DNA from: Arcobacter defluvii
GTDB taxonomy: Bacteria > Campylobacterota > Campylobacteria > Campylobacterales > Arcobacteraceae
Length of the DNA stretch: 64,000 bases
NCBI RefSeq assembly: GCF_013201725.1
Contig: NZ_CP053835.1
Location: 2,957,241 to 3,021,240, forward strand
Direction: 5' to 3'
The notes under the pieces are model-generated. The model made no database searches, was not told the origin of the DNA, and saw nothing but the letters and a program-made list of their open reading frames with translations. Within the stretch, counting starts at the first letter, position 1; the number at the start of each line of letters is the position of its first letter. The translations under genes were made by a program, and so were the position numbers. Shown here piece by piece: positions 27,921-38,525 of the stretch.

Positions 27921-28331
27921 TTTAACTGTTATTGTTTTTTTAGTAGTTTCATCTTTAAGTTTTGGGATAATTACCTCTAAAACTCCATTTTCACTACTTG
28001 CTTCAATATTTTCAATATCTGCATTATCTGGAAGAGTAAAACTTCTTGAAAATTTTCCAAAATATGTCTCTACTTTGTAGTAATCTTCTTCTTTTACTTC
28101 ATCTTTGATTTTTCTCTCACCACTGATCGTTAAAATACCCTTGTTTATGTCTACTTTTATATCTTCTTTTTTTACACCAGGTAAATCAATATCGACGTGA
28201 TAAGCAAACTCCCCTTCCCTTGTGTTCACTACAGGGACGAAAGCATTTACACCTTCACTATTAGTTTGATTATATAAATTTTTTTCAATTTCTCTTATTT
28301 GTTTAAAAGGATCAAATTTTGTTAAAAGCAT
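27918..28331 (-). CDS. Small heat shock protein Hsp20
   Basis: ATP-independent holdase chaperone, 137 aa. The alpha-crystallin domain covers about 30-130, with AYHVDIDLPGVKKEDIKVDI near 45-65 and NGVLEVIIPK near 114-123. The RBS is an AGGAG-type site before the ATG. A CIRCE-like repeat 70-95 bp upstream suggests repression by HrcA. Confidence 0.92.
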   Translation of the reverse strand: MLLTKFDPFKQIREIEKNLYNQTNSEGVNAFVPVVNTREGEFAYHVDIDLPGVKKEDIKVDINKGILTISGERKIKDEVKEEDYYKVETYFGKFSRSFTLPDNADIENIEASSENGVLEVIIPKLKDETTKKTITVK

Positions 28332-28399
28332 TTCTAACTCCTTAAAAATTTTTAATCTTGATAGTATTTATATCAAGTCTTGGAATATTAACATATTTT

Positions 28400-28426
28400 T
28401 TAGCACTTGTCAATACTAATTGCTAA
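28400..28426 (-). promoter_or_regulatory. CIRCE-like HrcA operator upstream of hsp20
   Basis: TTAGCACTT-N9-AATTGCTAA. The CIRCE consensus is TTAGCACTC-N9-GAGTGCTAA, so arm length and 9-nt spacer match exactly with one and two mismatches. It overlaps a minus-strand TTGACA (28408-28413) that stands 17 bp before TAATAT (28385-28390), a fitting promoter for hsp20. Confidence 0.75.
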
Positions 28427-28546
28427 TTTTAGAAATATACTCGTTATTATTGTATTTATATTTATCACTTCTTTACTTAGTATGCTAATTTATACAGTAC
28501 ATCACTTTATATACAATATTTAATTTTTATTATTTGCTTATTTCTG

Positions 28547-28552
28547 TATAAT
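28547..28552 (+). promoter_or_regulatory. Extended -10 promoter of the transglutaminase cluster
   Basis: CTGTATAAT (TATAAT at 28547-28552) lies 28 bp before the preferred ATG at 28581. The in-frame ATG at 28551 overlaps this element, which argues against that earlier start. Confidence 0.6.
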
Positions 28553-28580
28553 GATTTTTATCAAAATAAAAGGATTCAAA

Positions 28581-31500
28581 ATGTCTTTAAAAGTAGTAAT
28601 TTCTCATAAAACTCACTACAAATACGATAGAAAGATTTCATTATCTCCACATATAATTAGATTAAGACCGGCTCCTCATAGTAGAACTCCAATTGAAGCT
28701 TATTCATTGAAAATCAAGCCAGAAAATCACTTCTTAAATTGGCAACAAGATCCATTTGGAAACTATTTAGCAAGATTGGTTTTTCCTGAAAAAACTGATG
28801 AATTTTGTATTGATGTAGAAATCATAGCTGATATGATTACTATTAATCCTTTTGATTTTTTTGTTGAAGATAGTGCAAAAAATTACCCATTTGAATATAA
28901 AAAAGATTTAAAAAAAGAGTTAAAACCTTATTTAAAAATTGAAGAAAAGAATAAAATATTAAAAGATTTTATAAATAGTATTGATAAAAAAGAAAAACCT
29001 ATTATTGATTTTCTAGTCGAAGTAAATCAAAAAATAAATCAACACCTAAACTACACTGTAAGACTTGAACCAGGTGTTCAAACTTGTAAAACAACACTAG
29101 AAAAGAAACTTGGAAGTTGTAGAGATTTTGCTTGGTTGTTTGTTCAAGTATTACGACATCTTGGACTTGCTAGCCGTTTTGTATCTGGATATTTAGTTCA
29201 ATTAACAGCCGATGTTAAATCATTAGATGGTCCAAGTGGTCCTGAAGCTGACTTTACAGATTTACATGCTTGGACAGAAGTCTATGTTCCAGGAGCAGGA
29301 TGGATTGGGCTTGATAGTACAAGCGGACTTTTTGCAGGAGAAGGTCATATTCCACTTGCTTGTACACCACATTATAACTCTGCTCACGCTATTGAAGGAT
29401 TTAGTGATAAATGTGAAACTAAGTTTGATTACGAAAATAAAGTAACAAGAATTTTTGAATCACCAAGAGTTACAAAACCATACAAAGAAGAACAATGGGA
29501 TGCTATTTATAACTTAGGTTTTAAAGTTGATGAAGATTTAGTTAAAAATGATGTTCGTTTAACTATGGGAGGAGAACCTACTTTTGTATCTATTGATGAT
29601 ATGGAATCTGCTCAATGGAATAGTGAAGCAGATGGTGAACATAAAAGAGAATTAGCAAATAATCTTGCAAGAAGATTACTTGAAACAAATACAAATGGTG
29701 GACTACTTCATCACGCTCAAGGAAAATGGTACCCAGGAGAACCACTTCCTAGATGGCAAACAACTATCTTTTGGAGAAAAGATGATAAACCTATTTGGAA
29801 GAATCCAGATTTATTAGCTGATATGAATAAAAGCTATTCGTATACGACAGCTGATGCAAAAGAGTTTATTTCAACACTTTCTTTGATTTTAGGTATAAGT
29901 GATGAAAATGTAATTCCAGCTTTTGAAGACCCAATTTATTATATTATGAAAGAAGCAGAACTTCCTATTGATATTGACCCTTTAAAATATGATTTAAAAG
30001 ATCCTTTAGAGCGAAAAACTATTGCTCAAAAGTTAACTCAAGGATTAAATAGTGAAGTAGGATATGTTCTACCTATTAATTTTGGAACAACAAAATGGAT
30101 TACATCAAAATGGGAATTTAGACGTGGTCATCTATTTCTAAGTGCAGGAAATTCGCCAATAGGATTTAGACTTCCTTTAGAATCATTAATCGTAAAACCA
30201 CAAGTTGAATTAGAGCAAGATTTTCAACCAGATTTATTTGCCTCATATCCTGCGCTTGGTGATTATATAAGTGCAGTTGAAAAACGTGCTAAAAAAATGA
30301 GTAAAAAAACTACTCTTAAAAATAAATATACAGCTTTTGTTAGAACAGCATTAAGTATTGAGATAAGAGATAACAAACTTTGTATTTTCCTTCCTCCAAT
30401 TGAAAAAACTGAAGTATTTTTAGACTTAATTGCTTCTATTGAAGAAACAGCTACTAGATTAAATATGGCTGTTATAATTGAAGGATATGAACCTCCTTAT
30501 GATTTAAGAACAGATAGAATAAAAGTTACTCCAGACCCAGGTGTTATTGAAGTAAATATTCAACCAACAAGCTCATGGAAAGAGTTAAGTGATAATATTT
30601 TAAGTCTTTATGAAGATGCTAGAGTTTGTCGTCTTGGAACTGAAAAATTTATGATAGATGGTAGACACACAGGAACTGGTGGGGGAAACCATGTAACTAT
30701 TGGAGCTATGGAGCCTAGCGATTCGCCACTATTAAGAAATCCTAATTTATTACGAAGTTTAATTACTTTCTGGCAACATCACCCTGGACTTTCATATCTA
30801 TTTAGTGGAGCATTCATAGGTCCTACTTCACAAGCTCCAAGAGTTGATGAAGGAAGAGTTGAGAATCTTTATGAATTAGAAATTGCCTTTTCTCAAATAC
30901 CTGAAAGTGGAGATGTTCCTTATTGGCTAACAGATAGATTATTTAGACATATGTTAACAGATATTACAGGAAATACACATAGAAGTGAGTTTTGTATAGA
31001 TAAACTATACTCACCAGATACTGCAAGTGGAAGACTTGGAATTTTAGAATTACGTGCTTTTGATATGCCACCTCATTCACAAATGGCACTTTTACAAATG
31101 TTATTAGTTCGAGCTTTAGTTTCATGCTTTTGGAAAAGACCATATAAACATAATCTTATTCGTTGGGGAACAAGACTTCACGATAAATTCTTACTAGAGC
31201 ACTATGTAAGAGAGGATTTAAAAAGTGTAGTTGAGTATCTAAATGATGAAGGATATGAATTTAAATTAGACTGGTTTGATCCATTTTTTGAGTTTAGATT
31301 CCCATTATATGGTATGACAACCATTGAAGGAATGCATGTTGAAATAAGAGCTGCTATTGAGCCTTGGAATGTTTTAGGAGAAGAATCTGGAAGTCAAGGA
31401 ACAGCAAGATATGTTGATTCATCACTTGAAAGACTACAAATTAAAATCCAAGATTTCAATGAAGAAAGATATGTCATAAGTTGTAATGGAGTTCAAGTTC

Positions 31501-31946
31501 CTCTTAGTAAAACAAATGTTGAAGGAGAATATGTAAGTGGTGTTAGATATAAAGCTTGGCAACCTTGGTCGGCCTTGCATCCAACCATTAAAGTTGATAC
31601 ACCTTTAACTTTTGATATAATAGACAAATGGAATACAAGATCAATTGGTGGATTTAACTATTTTGTTTCACATCCTGGTGGAAGAAGTTATGATACATTC
31701 CCTGTAAATTCTTATGAAGCTGAATCAAGAAGAATAAATAGATATTGGGACTTTAACCATTCACAAGGAGAAGTAACTCCAATTGAACCTAAAATTACTG
31801 GTGAAGCAAACTCTGTTTTTGCAGTTGAAGCATCAAGAGTTATGACAAGTAAAACTGGAAGTAAAAAACTATACTTCCATGAAATGCCAAAAAATAAAGA
31901 GTATCCTCATACATTAGATTTAAGACAAAGGTGGATGAAAAATTAG
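28581..31946 (+). CDS. Transglutaminase-like protease fused to DUF2126 putative amidoligase
   Basis: 1121-aa two-part protein. Residues 1-85 match the bacterial transglutaminase N-domain (LRPAPHSRTPIEAYSLKI), followed by a papain-fold core with Cys180 in LGSCRDF, His229 in DLHAWTEVY and an Asp near 246 in GLDST. From about 300 to the end is DUF2126, placed among glutamine-synthetase-fold amidoligases by domain surveys (TMGGEPTFVSIDDM; GRHTGTGGGNHVTIGA). The start at 28581 has AAAGGA upstream. It abuts the ATP-grasp gene with no gap. Inference: a module that makes and trims peptide-like conjugates; substrate unknown. Confidence 0.88.
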   Translation: MSLKVVISHKTHYKYDRKISLSPHIIRLRPAPHSRTPIEAYSLKIKPENHFLNWQQDPFGNYLARLVFPEKTDEFCIDVEIIADMITINPFDFFVEDSAKNYPFEYKKDLKKELKPYLKIEEKNKILKDFINSIDKKEKPIIDFLVEVNQKINQHLNYTVRLEPGVQTCKTTLEKKLGSCRDFAWLFVQVLRHLGLASRFVSGYLVQLTADVKSLDGPSGPEADFTDLHAWTEVYVPGAGWIGLDSTSGLFAGEGHIPLACTPHYNSAHAIEGFSDKCETKFDYENKVTRIFESPRVTKPYKEEQWDAIYNLGFKVDEDLVKNDVRLTMGGEPTFVSIDDMESAQWNSEADGEHKRELANNLARRLLETNTNGGLLHHAQGKWYPGEPLPRWQTTIFWRKDDKPIWKNPDLLADMNKSYSYTTADAKEFISTLSLILGISDENVIPAFEDPIYYIMKEAELPIDIDPLKYDLKDPLERKTIAQKLTQGLNSEVGYVLPINFGTTKWITSKWEFRRGHLFLSAGNSPIGFRLPLESLIVKPQVELEQDFQPDLFASYPALGDYISAVEKRAKKMSKKTTLKNKYTAFVRTALSIEIRDNKLCIFLPPIEKTEVFLDLIASIEETATRLNMAVIIEGYEPPYDLRTDRIKVTPDPGVIEVNIQPTSSWKELSDNILSLYEDARVCRLGTEKFMIDGRHTGTGGGNHVTIGAMEPSDSPLLRNPNLLRSLITFWQHHPGLSYLFSGAFIGPTSQAPRVDEGRVENLYELEIAFSQIPESGDVPYWLTDRLFRHMLTDITGNTHRSEFCIDKLYSPDTASGRLGILELRAFDMPPHSQMALLQMLLVRALVSCFWKRPYKHNLIRWGTRLHDKFLLEHYVREDLKSVVEYLNDEGYEFKLDWFDPFFEFRFPLYGMTTIEGMHVEIRAAIEPWNVLGEESGSQGTARYVDSSLERLQIKIQDFNEERYVISCNGVQVPLSKTNVEGEYVSGVRYKAWQPWSALHPTIKVDTPLTFDIIDKWNTRSIGGFNYFVSHPGGRSYDTFPVNSYEAESRRINRYWDFNHSQGEVTPIEPKITGEANSVFAVEASRVMTSKTGSKKLYFHEMPKNKEYPHTLDLRQRWMKN

Positions 31947-34436
31947 ATGTCAATTTTTGATAGTTGTAGGTTAGAATCATCATTTGATGAAATGTTTGAT
32001 AATGAATGTAATATTAGACCTCACTGGAAAGATATTATAGCTGGACTTGAAAATGCTGGAATCAAACAATTAGAACAAAAACAACTAGAAATTGATTGGC
32101 GACTTGAAGATAATGGAGTTACTTACAATATCTATAATGATCCAGAAGGAAATAATAGAAGATGGAATCTTGATCCTATTCCTTTAGTTATAACTTCACA
32201 AGAATGGGAAGAGGTTTCAAAAGGTTTAAAACAAAGGGCAAAACTTCTAAATCTTATTTTTAAAGATTTATATACTGAACAAAAACTTATAAAAGAAGGA
32301 ATTATCCCTGCTGAAATAGTTTTCGGTCACAAAAGTTTTATTCCTGAAGTTTTTAATTTTCATAATCAAGACTACTATTCTCTAAGATTTTATGCAAGTG
32401 ATATAAGTAGAGGCCCAGATGGTAAATTTTGGGTTATTAATGATAGAACTCAATCCCCATCAGGTCTTGGATATGCTATAGAAAATCGTCTTACTATGAA
32501 CTCTATTTCAAATGATTTATATCCAAATGTTGAAATAAAAAAAATGGCTAAATTTATAGAAGGTTATAAAGATATGCTTAAATCTTTATCTTCTTCAAAT
32601 CAAGATAATCCTTTAATTGTACTTTTAACTCCTGGACCATTAAATGAGACTTATTTTGAACACTCTTATCTTAGTTCATATTTAGATTTAACTTTAGTTC
32701 AAGGAGAAGATTTACTTGTAAAAAACAATCACCTTTGGCTAAAAAGTCTAAAAGGATTAAGACGTGTTGATACTTTAATAAGAAGAGTTGATGCCCAATA
32801 TTGTGACCCACTTGAATTAAAAAACAATTCTCAATTAGGTGTTGCAGGTCTTGTAAATGTTGTTAGAGAAGATAACTTATCTATGATTAATCCAATTGGA
32901 GTTGGAATACTTGAAAATATTGGATTAAATCCTTTTATGAAAAATATTGCAAAATTTTTATTAGATGAAGAATTAATTCTTCCTCAAATTGCCACTTGGT
33001 GGTGTGGACAAAAAAAAGAACTTGACTTTGTACTTGCAAATCTGAAGAATCTAATAATAAAAAAGATTGATAGAACTGATAATATCGAAGTATATTTCGC
33101 AAATAAACTTGATGAAAAACAACTTCTTGATTTAACAGAAAAGATAAAAAAAGCACCTCATTATTATGTAGGTCAAGAAATCATAGATTTTTCAACTACA
33201 CCCTCTTTTTCAAAAGGAAAAGTTGAGCCTAGAAATACTGTAATTAGATCTTTTTCCTATCTACAAGGAGAGGATTATAATGTCTTACAAGGTGGTTTAA
33301 TTCGTGTTTCTCCCTCTAAAGATTCATTAGTTGTTTCTAATCAAAAAGGAGGAGCTAGTAAAGATTTATGGATTTTAGGAAAAGATGAAGAATATGTAGG
33401 AAATAATATATTTAAAAATAGAGCTTTTTTTGATTCTAGGCTTGAAAATATCTCTACAAAAAGAGCTGAAAATCTCTTTTGGATGGGAAGATATTTAAGT
33501 AGAGCTATTACAACAGCAAGAATGATTAGATTTAATTTAAAATCTATGTTAAATATCAACAGATATGATGATAACATAAGTTCAAAACAAACAACAAAGA
33601 TTTTAAATAGAGCATTAACTCATCTTACAATGTGTTATCCAGGATTTTTAGATGAAAAATTAAAACAACCTCTTACAGAAATAATTTCACTAATAAAAGA
33701 TAAAAATAGAGTTGGAAGTCTCTCTTTTTCTCTTAGTTTACTCTCAAATTTAAATGCTAGTGTAAAAAATCTTCTAACAATGGAAGCATGGAGAATCTAC
33801 GAAAAACTCCAAAAAGAGTGGAATAGTTATAATAAAAGAGAAGTAATTTCATATAAAGACCATATAAATGAACTTGATAAACTTTTGATTTATTTAATGG
33901 CTTACAAAGAATTGATTGATGAAAGTATATTTAAAGAGCAAGGTTTAATTTTATATGACATAGGATGTAAAATAGAGATTTCTCAATTGCTTATTTCTAA
34001 ATTACGTTCTTTACTCACTTTAAAGCTTGATAAACTTTTAGAATATGATGTTTTGGATTCTATGCTTAACTCTTATGAAAGTTATAACTCTTATAGAGCT
34101 TATTATAAATCATCTTTAGATTTAAAAAATGTATTAGATTTTTTATTATTCAACAAAAAATATCCAAAATCTCTGATTTACATAATAACTCAGTTGTTAG
34201 AAGATTTAAAAGAGTTACCAAAAAATATTGATAATTCAAGATTAAGCAACTTTGAAGAGCCTATATTTAAAGTCTTTTCTATGTTAACACTTGCAAATAC
34301 AAATAAACTTTTAGAAACAAAAGAAGATGAATACATCTACAAAGAGCTTGAAAGTTTTCTTTCTGTAATTTCTGATTTACTAAGTCAAACTTCAGAAGAA
34401 TTAACAAAAACTTATTTTTCACACTACAACGAGTAA
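31947..34436 (+). CDS. Circularly permuted ATP-grasp ligase fused to alpha-E domain
   Basis: 829 aa. Residues about 1-480 are a circularly permuted type 2 ATP-grasp ligase (DUF404/DUF407, COG2308), with SPSGLGYAIENR near 171, LTPGPLNETYFEHSYLS near 229 and VVEPRNTVIRS-like end region. From about 510 an all-helical alpha-E domain (DUF403, COG2307) begins with KRAENLFWMGRYLSRA. ATP-grasp enzymes activate carboxylates as acyl-phosphates to form amide bonds. In locus B of this window the same two domains are separate genes. The start codon follows the previous stop directly. Confidence 0.88.
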   Translation: MSIFDSCRLESSFDEMFDNECNIRPHWKDIIAGLENAGIKQLEQKQLEIDWRLEDNGVTYNIYNDPEGNNRRWNLDPIPLVITSQEWEEVSKGLKQRAKLLNLIFKDLYTEQKLIKEGIIPAEIVFGHKSFIPEVFNFHNQDYYSLRFYASDISRGPDGKFWVINDRTQSPSGLGYAIENRLTMNSISNDLYPNVEIKKMAKFIEGYKDMLKSLSSSNQDNPLIVLLTPGPLNETYFEHSYLSSYLDLTLVQGEDLLVKNNHLWLKSLKGLRRVDTLIRRVDAQYCDPLELKNNSQLGVAGLVNVVREDNLSMINPIGVGILENIGLNPFMKNIAKFLLDEELILPQIATWWCGQKKELDFVLANLKNLIIKKIDRTDNIEVYFANKLDEKQLLDLTEKIKKAPHYYVGQEIIDFSTTPSFSKGKVEPRNTVIRSFSYLQGEDYNVLQGGLIRVSPSKDSLVVSNQKGGASKDLWILGKDEEYVGNNIFKNRAFFDSRLENISTKRAENLFWMGRYLSRAITTARMIRFNLKSMLNINRYDDNISSKQTTKILNRALTHLTMCYPGFLDEKLKQPLTEIISLIKDKNRVGSLSFSLSLLSNLNASVKNLLTMEAWRIYEKLQKEWNSYNKREVISYKDHINELDKLLIYLMAYKELIDESIFKEQGLILYDIGCKIEISQLLISKLRSLLTLKLDKLLEYDVLDSMLNSYESYNSYRAYYKSSLDLKNVLDFLLFNKKYPKSLIYIITQLLEDLKELPKNIDNSRLSNFEEPIFKVFSMLTLANTNKLLETKEDEYIYKELESFLSVISDLLSQTSEELTKTYFSHYNE

Positions 34437-34440
34437 TTTA

Positions 34441-35346
34441 ATGATTTATGAAATATATCACGAAACAAAATTTGATTATGCTGCAATTGTAACTTTTAGC
34501 CATAATATAGCTAGACTAAAACCCAAAGACATAAATACTCAAAGACTTTTAGAATATTCTTTACATATTGAGCCAACACCTTATGAAACAAATGAATTTA
34601 TTGATTATTTTGGGAATACAAATAATTTTATGCTAATAAGAGAATCACATAGAACTTTAAAAGTAATTGCAAAATCAAAAGTTGAAAGATTAGAAGAAGA
34701 GATAAATAAAGAAATTGAAACTCTTAAAAATATTTCAATTACAGTAAAAGAAGCAAAAGCTAGATTAAATAAATATTATAAAGATGATGTATTAGCAAAA
34801 CTATTTTTATTTGAAACAGAATCTATTCCCATGCCATCAATTCAAATAAAAGATTATATTTTAGAATCATTTAGTGATGATAGAAATTTATTTGAAGCTA
34901 CAAATGAATTTATGGGAAGAATCTTTAATGATTTTGATTTCGTTTCTGGTTTTACAGATATTACAACTCCTATTGAAGTAGTTTTCAAAGAGAAAAAAGG
35001 TGTATGTCAAGATTTTGCTCAATTTGCTATTTCAGCGTTAAGAAGTATTGGAATACCAACAAGATATGTAAGTGGTTATATTCAAACTATTCCACCAGAA
35101 GGAAAAGAAAAACTTTTTGGTGCAGATGCTTCTCATGCTTGGTTTTCTATATATATTCCTACTTTTGGTTGGGCAGATTTTGATCCAACAAATAATAAAA
35201 TCCCAAATGAAGAGTATATTATCCTTGGATATGGAAGAGATTATTTAGATATTTCACCTTTAAAAGGTGTTGTTCAAAGTAGTGGAGGAAGTACCTTAAA
35301 AGTGAAAGTAAATGTTGAGGCTATAAAAGAGAAGAAGGAAGTTTAA
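34441..35346 (+). CDS. Transglutaminase-like cysteine protease
   Basis: 301 aa, with N-terminal bacterial transglutaminase domain ([20 protein letters not shown]) and a papain-fold core: Cys189 in [10 protein letters not shown], His232 in SHAWFSIYI and an Asp near 247 in WADFDPTNN. Third gene of the cluster, 4 nt after the ATP-grasp/alpha-E gene. Such proteins accompany ATP-grasp/alpha-E genes in many bacteria and may hydrolyse or transfer the peptide product. Its stop codon overlaps that of the convergent chemoreceptor. Confidence 0.88.
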   Translation: MIYEIYHETKFDYAAIVTFSHNIARLKPKDINTQRLLEYSLHIEPTPYETNEFIDYFGNTNNFMLIRESHRTLKVIAKSKVERLEEEINKEIETLKNISITVKEAKARLNKYYKDDVLAKLFLFETESIPMPSIQIKDYILESFSDDRNLFEATNEFMGRIFNDFDFVSGFTDITTPIEVVFKEKKGVCQDFAQFAISALRSIGIPTRYVSGYIQTIPPEGKEKLFGADASHAWFSIYIPTFGWADFDPTNNKIPNEEYIILGYGRDYLDISPLKGVVQSSGGSTLKVKVNVEAIKEKKEV

Positions 35347-37319
35347 AAACTTTCCCACTCATCATCATTTGATTTTGTTGATGATACTACTTTTGTCTCT
35401 TTTCTAGTTGAAGTTGTTTCTTGTTGTTTTGATGTTGATTTTTTTGCAACAACAAAATTCTCTTTTTTAGCTGTATTGAGATTCATATCCTTAGCTTTAA
35501 CCTCATTTTTACCATTAAACTCTTTTTCATTTGCATTACTTACAACTAATTTCGCTATTTGGTCTGTTATTACTGCTACATCATGTGTTTGACTTGCCAC
35601 CATCGCATTTTGTTGTGTTTGTTGGTCTAACTGGGTTACTGCATCATTTATTTGCTCTATTCCTAACAATTGCTCTTTTGAGGCATTTTGTATATCAGAG
35701 ATTAGATTTATTGTATGTTGGATGTTTTCATTTAATTGTTTATATCCATCTATCATATGTCCTGCTATTTGTTTCCCTTGATCTGCTTTACTTGTTGCAT
35801 TTTCTACTATTGCTTTTATCTCTTTTGCAGCTTCTGCCGATCTTGATGCTAGGTTTCTCACTTCTGCTGCTACAACTGCAAATCCTTTTCCTGCTTCACC
35901 TGCTGTTGCTGCTTCTACTGCTGCATTAAGTGAAAGTATATTTGTTTGGAATGCTATTTGATCAATTACAGTTATTGCTTCATTGATTAGATTTACTTGA
36001 TTATTTATTTCATCCATTGACTGAGTTGTTTGGTTTGCAAGTTTTTCTCCATCATTTGCTGATTTTGTTACTTGATTTGAAAGCATTGCCATTTTTGCAA
36101 TATTCTCTGTATTATTTCTTACATTACTTGTTATCTCTTCTATTGCTGCTGCTGTCTCTTCTAAAGACGCTGCTGCTTCATTTGAACTTAGATTTAATTT
36201 ATCTACATTTATAAGTAATATATCTGAACTTGCATCTAATGTTAATCCATTTGTTTTATTATCTATTAACATTTGTGTAATTGAATCTTGTAGGGTATTA
36301 ATTCCTACTACTAATCTTTCAAACACTCCACCTTTTTCATCATTTGGATGCATTTTTAAAGCTTTTCTATAATCAAGTTTTGAGTACTCTTCTAAGATTT
36401 CATCTACTTCTTCAAATCTTTTTCTAGTACTTTCAATCATTTTATTTACATTATCTCTAAACTCTTCTAAAGAGGCATTTGAAGTTGATTTTTCTATAAA
36501 CTGACCATACCAACCATTATTAACTCTAGTCATTACAACTTTAGCATCTTCTATTAGAGCTGTATCTTGATTAATAGTTTTTTCAATTTGTTTAATATTA
36601 TCATTAACAAATTTAGCCATTTCCCCAAATTCATCTTTTGAAGAATCATCTAATAATGAAATATCTTTTGAGCTTCTATTTAGATATGAAAAAAATGATA
36701 TTAATCCTATTTTGAAGTTGTCTAAAGAAGTTATAACTATTTTTGAAATTATTAGTGAAATCAAAATAAAACTTATTATAGCAACTATAGCTAATGCAAT
36801 TAAAATATTATTTAGAGAATTATGTGCTTCTTGTTTTAGATCTAAAGCACTTTTATTTATTTCTCTAATCTTAACTTCTAAGATTTCACCAGATTTTACC
36901 ATATCATTAAGAGTTGCTTTTAAAGACTCTGTTTCTTCTTTATCTTTACTATAATCTTTTGAGAATGCTTCAAAATCTTCCATATAGTTTTTAGAAGATT
37001 CAATTATTTCATCACATAAGATTTTGTTTCTTTCAACAGAAACAGCCTCTTTTAAATCTAAAACTTTTTTATCTAATGCACTGAAATTATCTCTAACTTT
37101 TTGAATATTTTCTGCATTTTGATTTCTTAAAAATTGATATACTGATATTCTTCCTTTTAAAAGGTCTTGTACAAAACCTTCTGTTTCTAGTGCAACTTCA
37201 TTTCTTTTTTCAGCTAAATTACTATAATTTAAATAGATTAATACTGATACAAAAACAATAACTACAAACATAAAAGGAAACAATAAAAGTTTCATTTTTG
37301 TATTTAAGTTCTTTAACAT
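35343..37319 (-). CDS. Methyl-accepting chemotaxis protein with C-terminal xWxxF tail
   Basis: Transmembrane chemoreceptor of 658 aa. A membrane segment at about 8-28, a helical periplasmic domain, a second segment near 185-205 and a long cytoplasmic part follow. The invariant signalling tip reads [20 protein letters not shown], near residue 455. The last residues are DDEWESF, which fits the [aromatic]-x-x-[aromatic] pentapeptide that tethers CheR/CheB in other receptors. The ligand is unknown. It is monocistronic. Confidence 0.93.
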   Translation of the reverse strand: MLKNLNTKMKLLLFPFMFVVIVFVSVLIYLNYSNLAEKRNEVALETEGFVQDLLKGRISVYQFLRNQNAENIQKVRDNFSALDKKVLDLKEAVSVERNKILCDEIIESSKNYMEDFEAFSKDYSKDKEETESLKATLNDMVKSGEILEVKIREINKSALDLKQEAHNSLNNILIALAIVAIISFILISLIISKIVITSLDNFKIGLISFFSYLNRSSKDISLLDDSSKDEFGEMAKFVNDNIKQIEKTINQDTALIEDAKVVMTRVNNGWYGQFIEKSTSNASLEEFRDNVNKMIESTRKRFEEVDEILEEYSKLDYRKALKMHPNDEKGGVFERLVVGINTLQDSITQMLIDNKTNGLTLDASSDILLINVDKLNLSSNEAAASLEETAAAIEEITSNVRNNTENIAKMAMLSNQVTKSANDGEKLANQTTQSMDEINNQVNLINEAITVIDQIAFQTNILSLNAAVEAATAGEAGKGFAVVAAEVRNLASRSAEAAKEIKAIVENATSKADQGKQIAGHMIDGYKQLNENIQHTINLISDIQNASKEQLLGIEQINDAVTQLDQQTQQNAMVASQTHDVAVITDQIAKLVVSNANEKEFNGKNEVKAKDMNLNTAKKENFVVAKKSTSKQQETTSTRKETKVVSSTKSNDDEWESF

Positions 37320-37463
37320 AAGTTTTCCTTATTTACAAGTTATTTACTATCGCGTACTTTACTAAATAATTTATTACATAAGACTTACATAATTAGATTA
37401 ATCTATCCATTTTATGGAGTATATTCTTTATATTATATTTATAAATAATCTTATAATGAAGTT

Positions 37464-38510
37464 TTATATTCCTGCCCCATCTTCAAATGTTCTTAAAGTT
37501 CTTGGACGAATACCTACAAGATTTCCTTTTTGAATATTTTTCTCTTTAAACTCAGAGTGTGATATCTCAACCATCAAAGTTTTTGTTTCATCATTTAGAT
37601 GACTTAAATCTATTTTCACAAAAGAACCTGCAAGTTGAATATACTTTACCTTTGCTTGTAAAATTGCTTCTTTATCATTTACTGAAATTATTTCTAACTC
37701 ATGGGGTCTAATCAAATATTTATTATCTGAGCTATCTTCAAGATTTAACTTTCCATCATCAACTCGCCCATGAAATAGATTTACATTTCCTAAAAAGTTT
37801 ATTACAAACTCATTTTTTGGATTGTGAAATACCTCTTCAGGAGTTCCAACTTGCTCTATTTTTCCTGTACTGATTACTACTATTCTATTTGCAACTTCAA
37901 GTGCTTCTTCTTGGTCATGTGTTACTAAAATAGTTGTAATTCCAAGTTCTTCTTGAAGCTCTTTTAACCATCTTCTTAAATCAGTTCGCACTTTTGCATC
38001 AAGCGCACCAAAAGGTTCATCTAAAAGTAAAACTTTTGGTTCAACAGCAAGTGCACGTGCTAGTGCAACTCTTTGTCGCTGACCACCAGACAATTGCCAA
38101 GGGAAACGAGAAGCAAAACCATCAAGTTGAATAAGTTTTAAAAGTTTATTTACTTTTTCTTCAATCTCTTTATTTGAAAGTTTTTGTTTTTTAGGTTTTA
38201 CTCTAAGTCCAAAAGCGATGTTTTCAAAAACTGTCATATGACGAAACAAGGCATAATGTTGAAAAACAAACCCGATATCTCGTCCACCAATATCTTTTTT
38301 TGCAACATTTATACCATTAAATAAAATTTCTCCACTATCTTTATCATCAACTGTTTCAAGTCCAGCAATCATTCTTAAAAGAGTTGTTTTCCCACTTCCT
38401 GATGGTCCTAAAAGTGCCAATAATTCACCATCAACAATATCTAAATTTATATTTTCGAGTGCTACAAAATTTCCAAAGTTTTTTGTTAAATTTTTTACTT
38501 CAATCTTCAT
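37464..38510 (-). CDS. cysA: Sulfate ABC transporter ATP-binding protein
   Basis: ATPase of the sulfate/thiosulfate importer, 348 aa. Walker [10 protein letters not shown] near 34, signature [15 protein letters not shown] near 134, Walker B VLLLDEP and switch His in VTHDQEEAL. The C-terminal 110 residues form the TOBE-type regulatory domain. Last gene of the operon, 15 nt after cysW. Confidence 0.93.
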   Translation of the reverse strand: MKIEVKNLTKNFGNFVALENINLDIVDGELLALLGPSGSGKTTLLRMIAGLETVDDKDSGEILFNGINVAKKDIGGRDIGFVFQHYALFRHMTVFENIAFGLRVKPKKQKLSNKEIEEKVNKLLKLIQLDGFASRFPWQLSGGQRQRVALARALAVEPKVLLLDEPFGALDAKVRTDLRRWLKELQEELGITTILVTHDQEEALEVANRIVVISTGKIEQVGTPEEVFHNPKNEFVINFLGNVNLFHGRVDDGKLNLEDSSDNKYLIRPHELEIISVNDKEAILQAKVKYIQLAGSFVKIDLSHLNDETKTLMVEISHSEFKEKNIQKGNLVGIRPRTLRTFEDGAGI

Positions 38511-38525
38511 ATTTTTTCCTATAAA

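Noticed and set aside
28581..35346. Reading locus A as a toxin-antitoxin or phage-defence island
   Set aside because: No nuclease, NTPase sensor or toxin-like gene is present and base composition is like the surroundings; conserved metabolic or peptide-modification families fit better.
35531..36214. Long open frames on the plus strand opposite the chemoreceptor, rich in Leu and His
   Set aside because: They are antisense shadows of the repetitive signalling domain; composition is low-complexity, there are no ribosome sites, and the minus-strand gene is complete.
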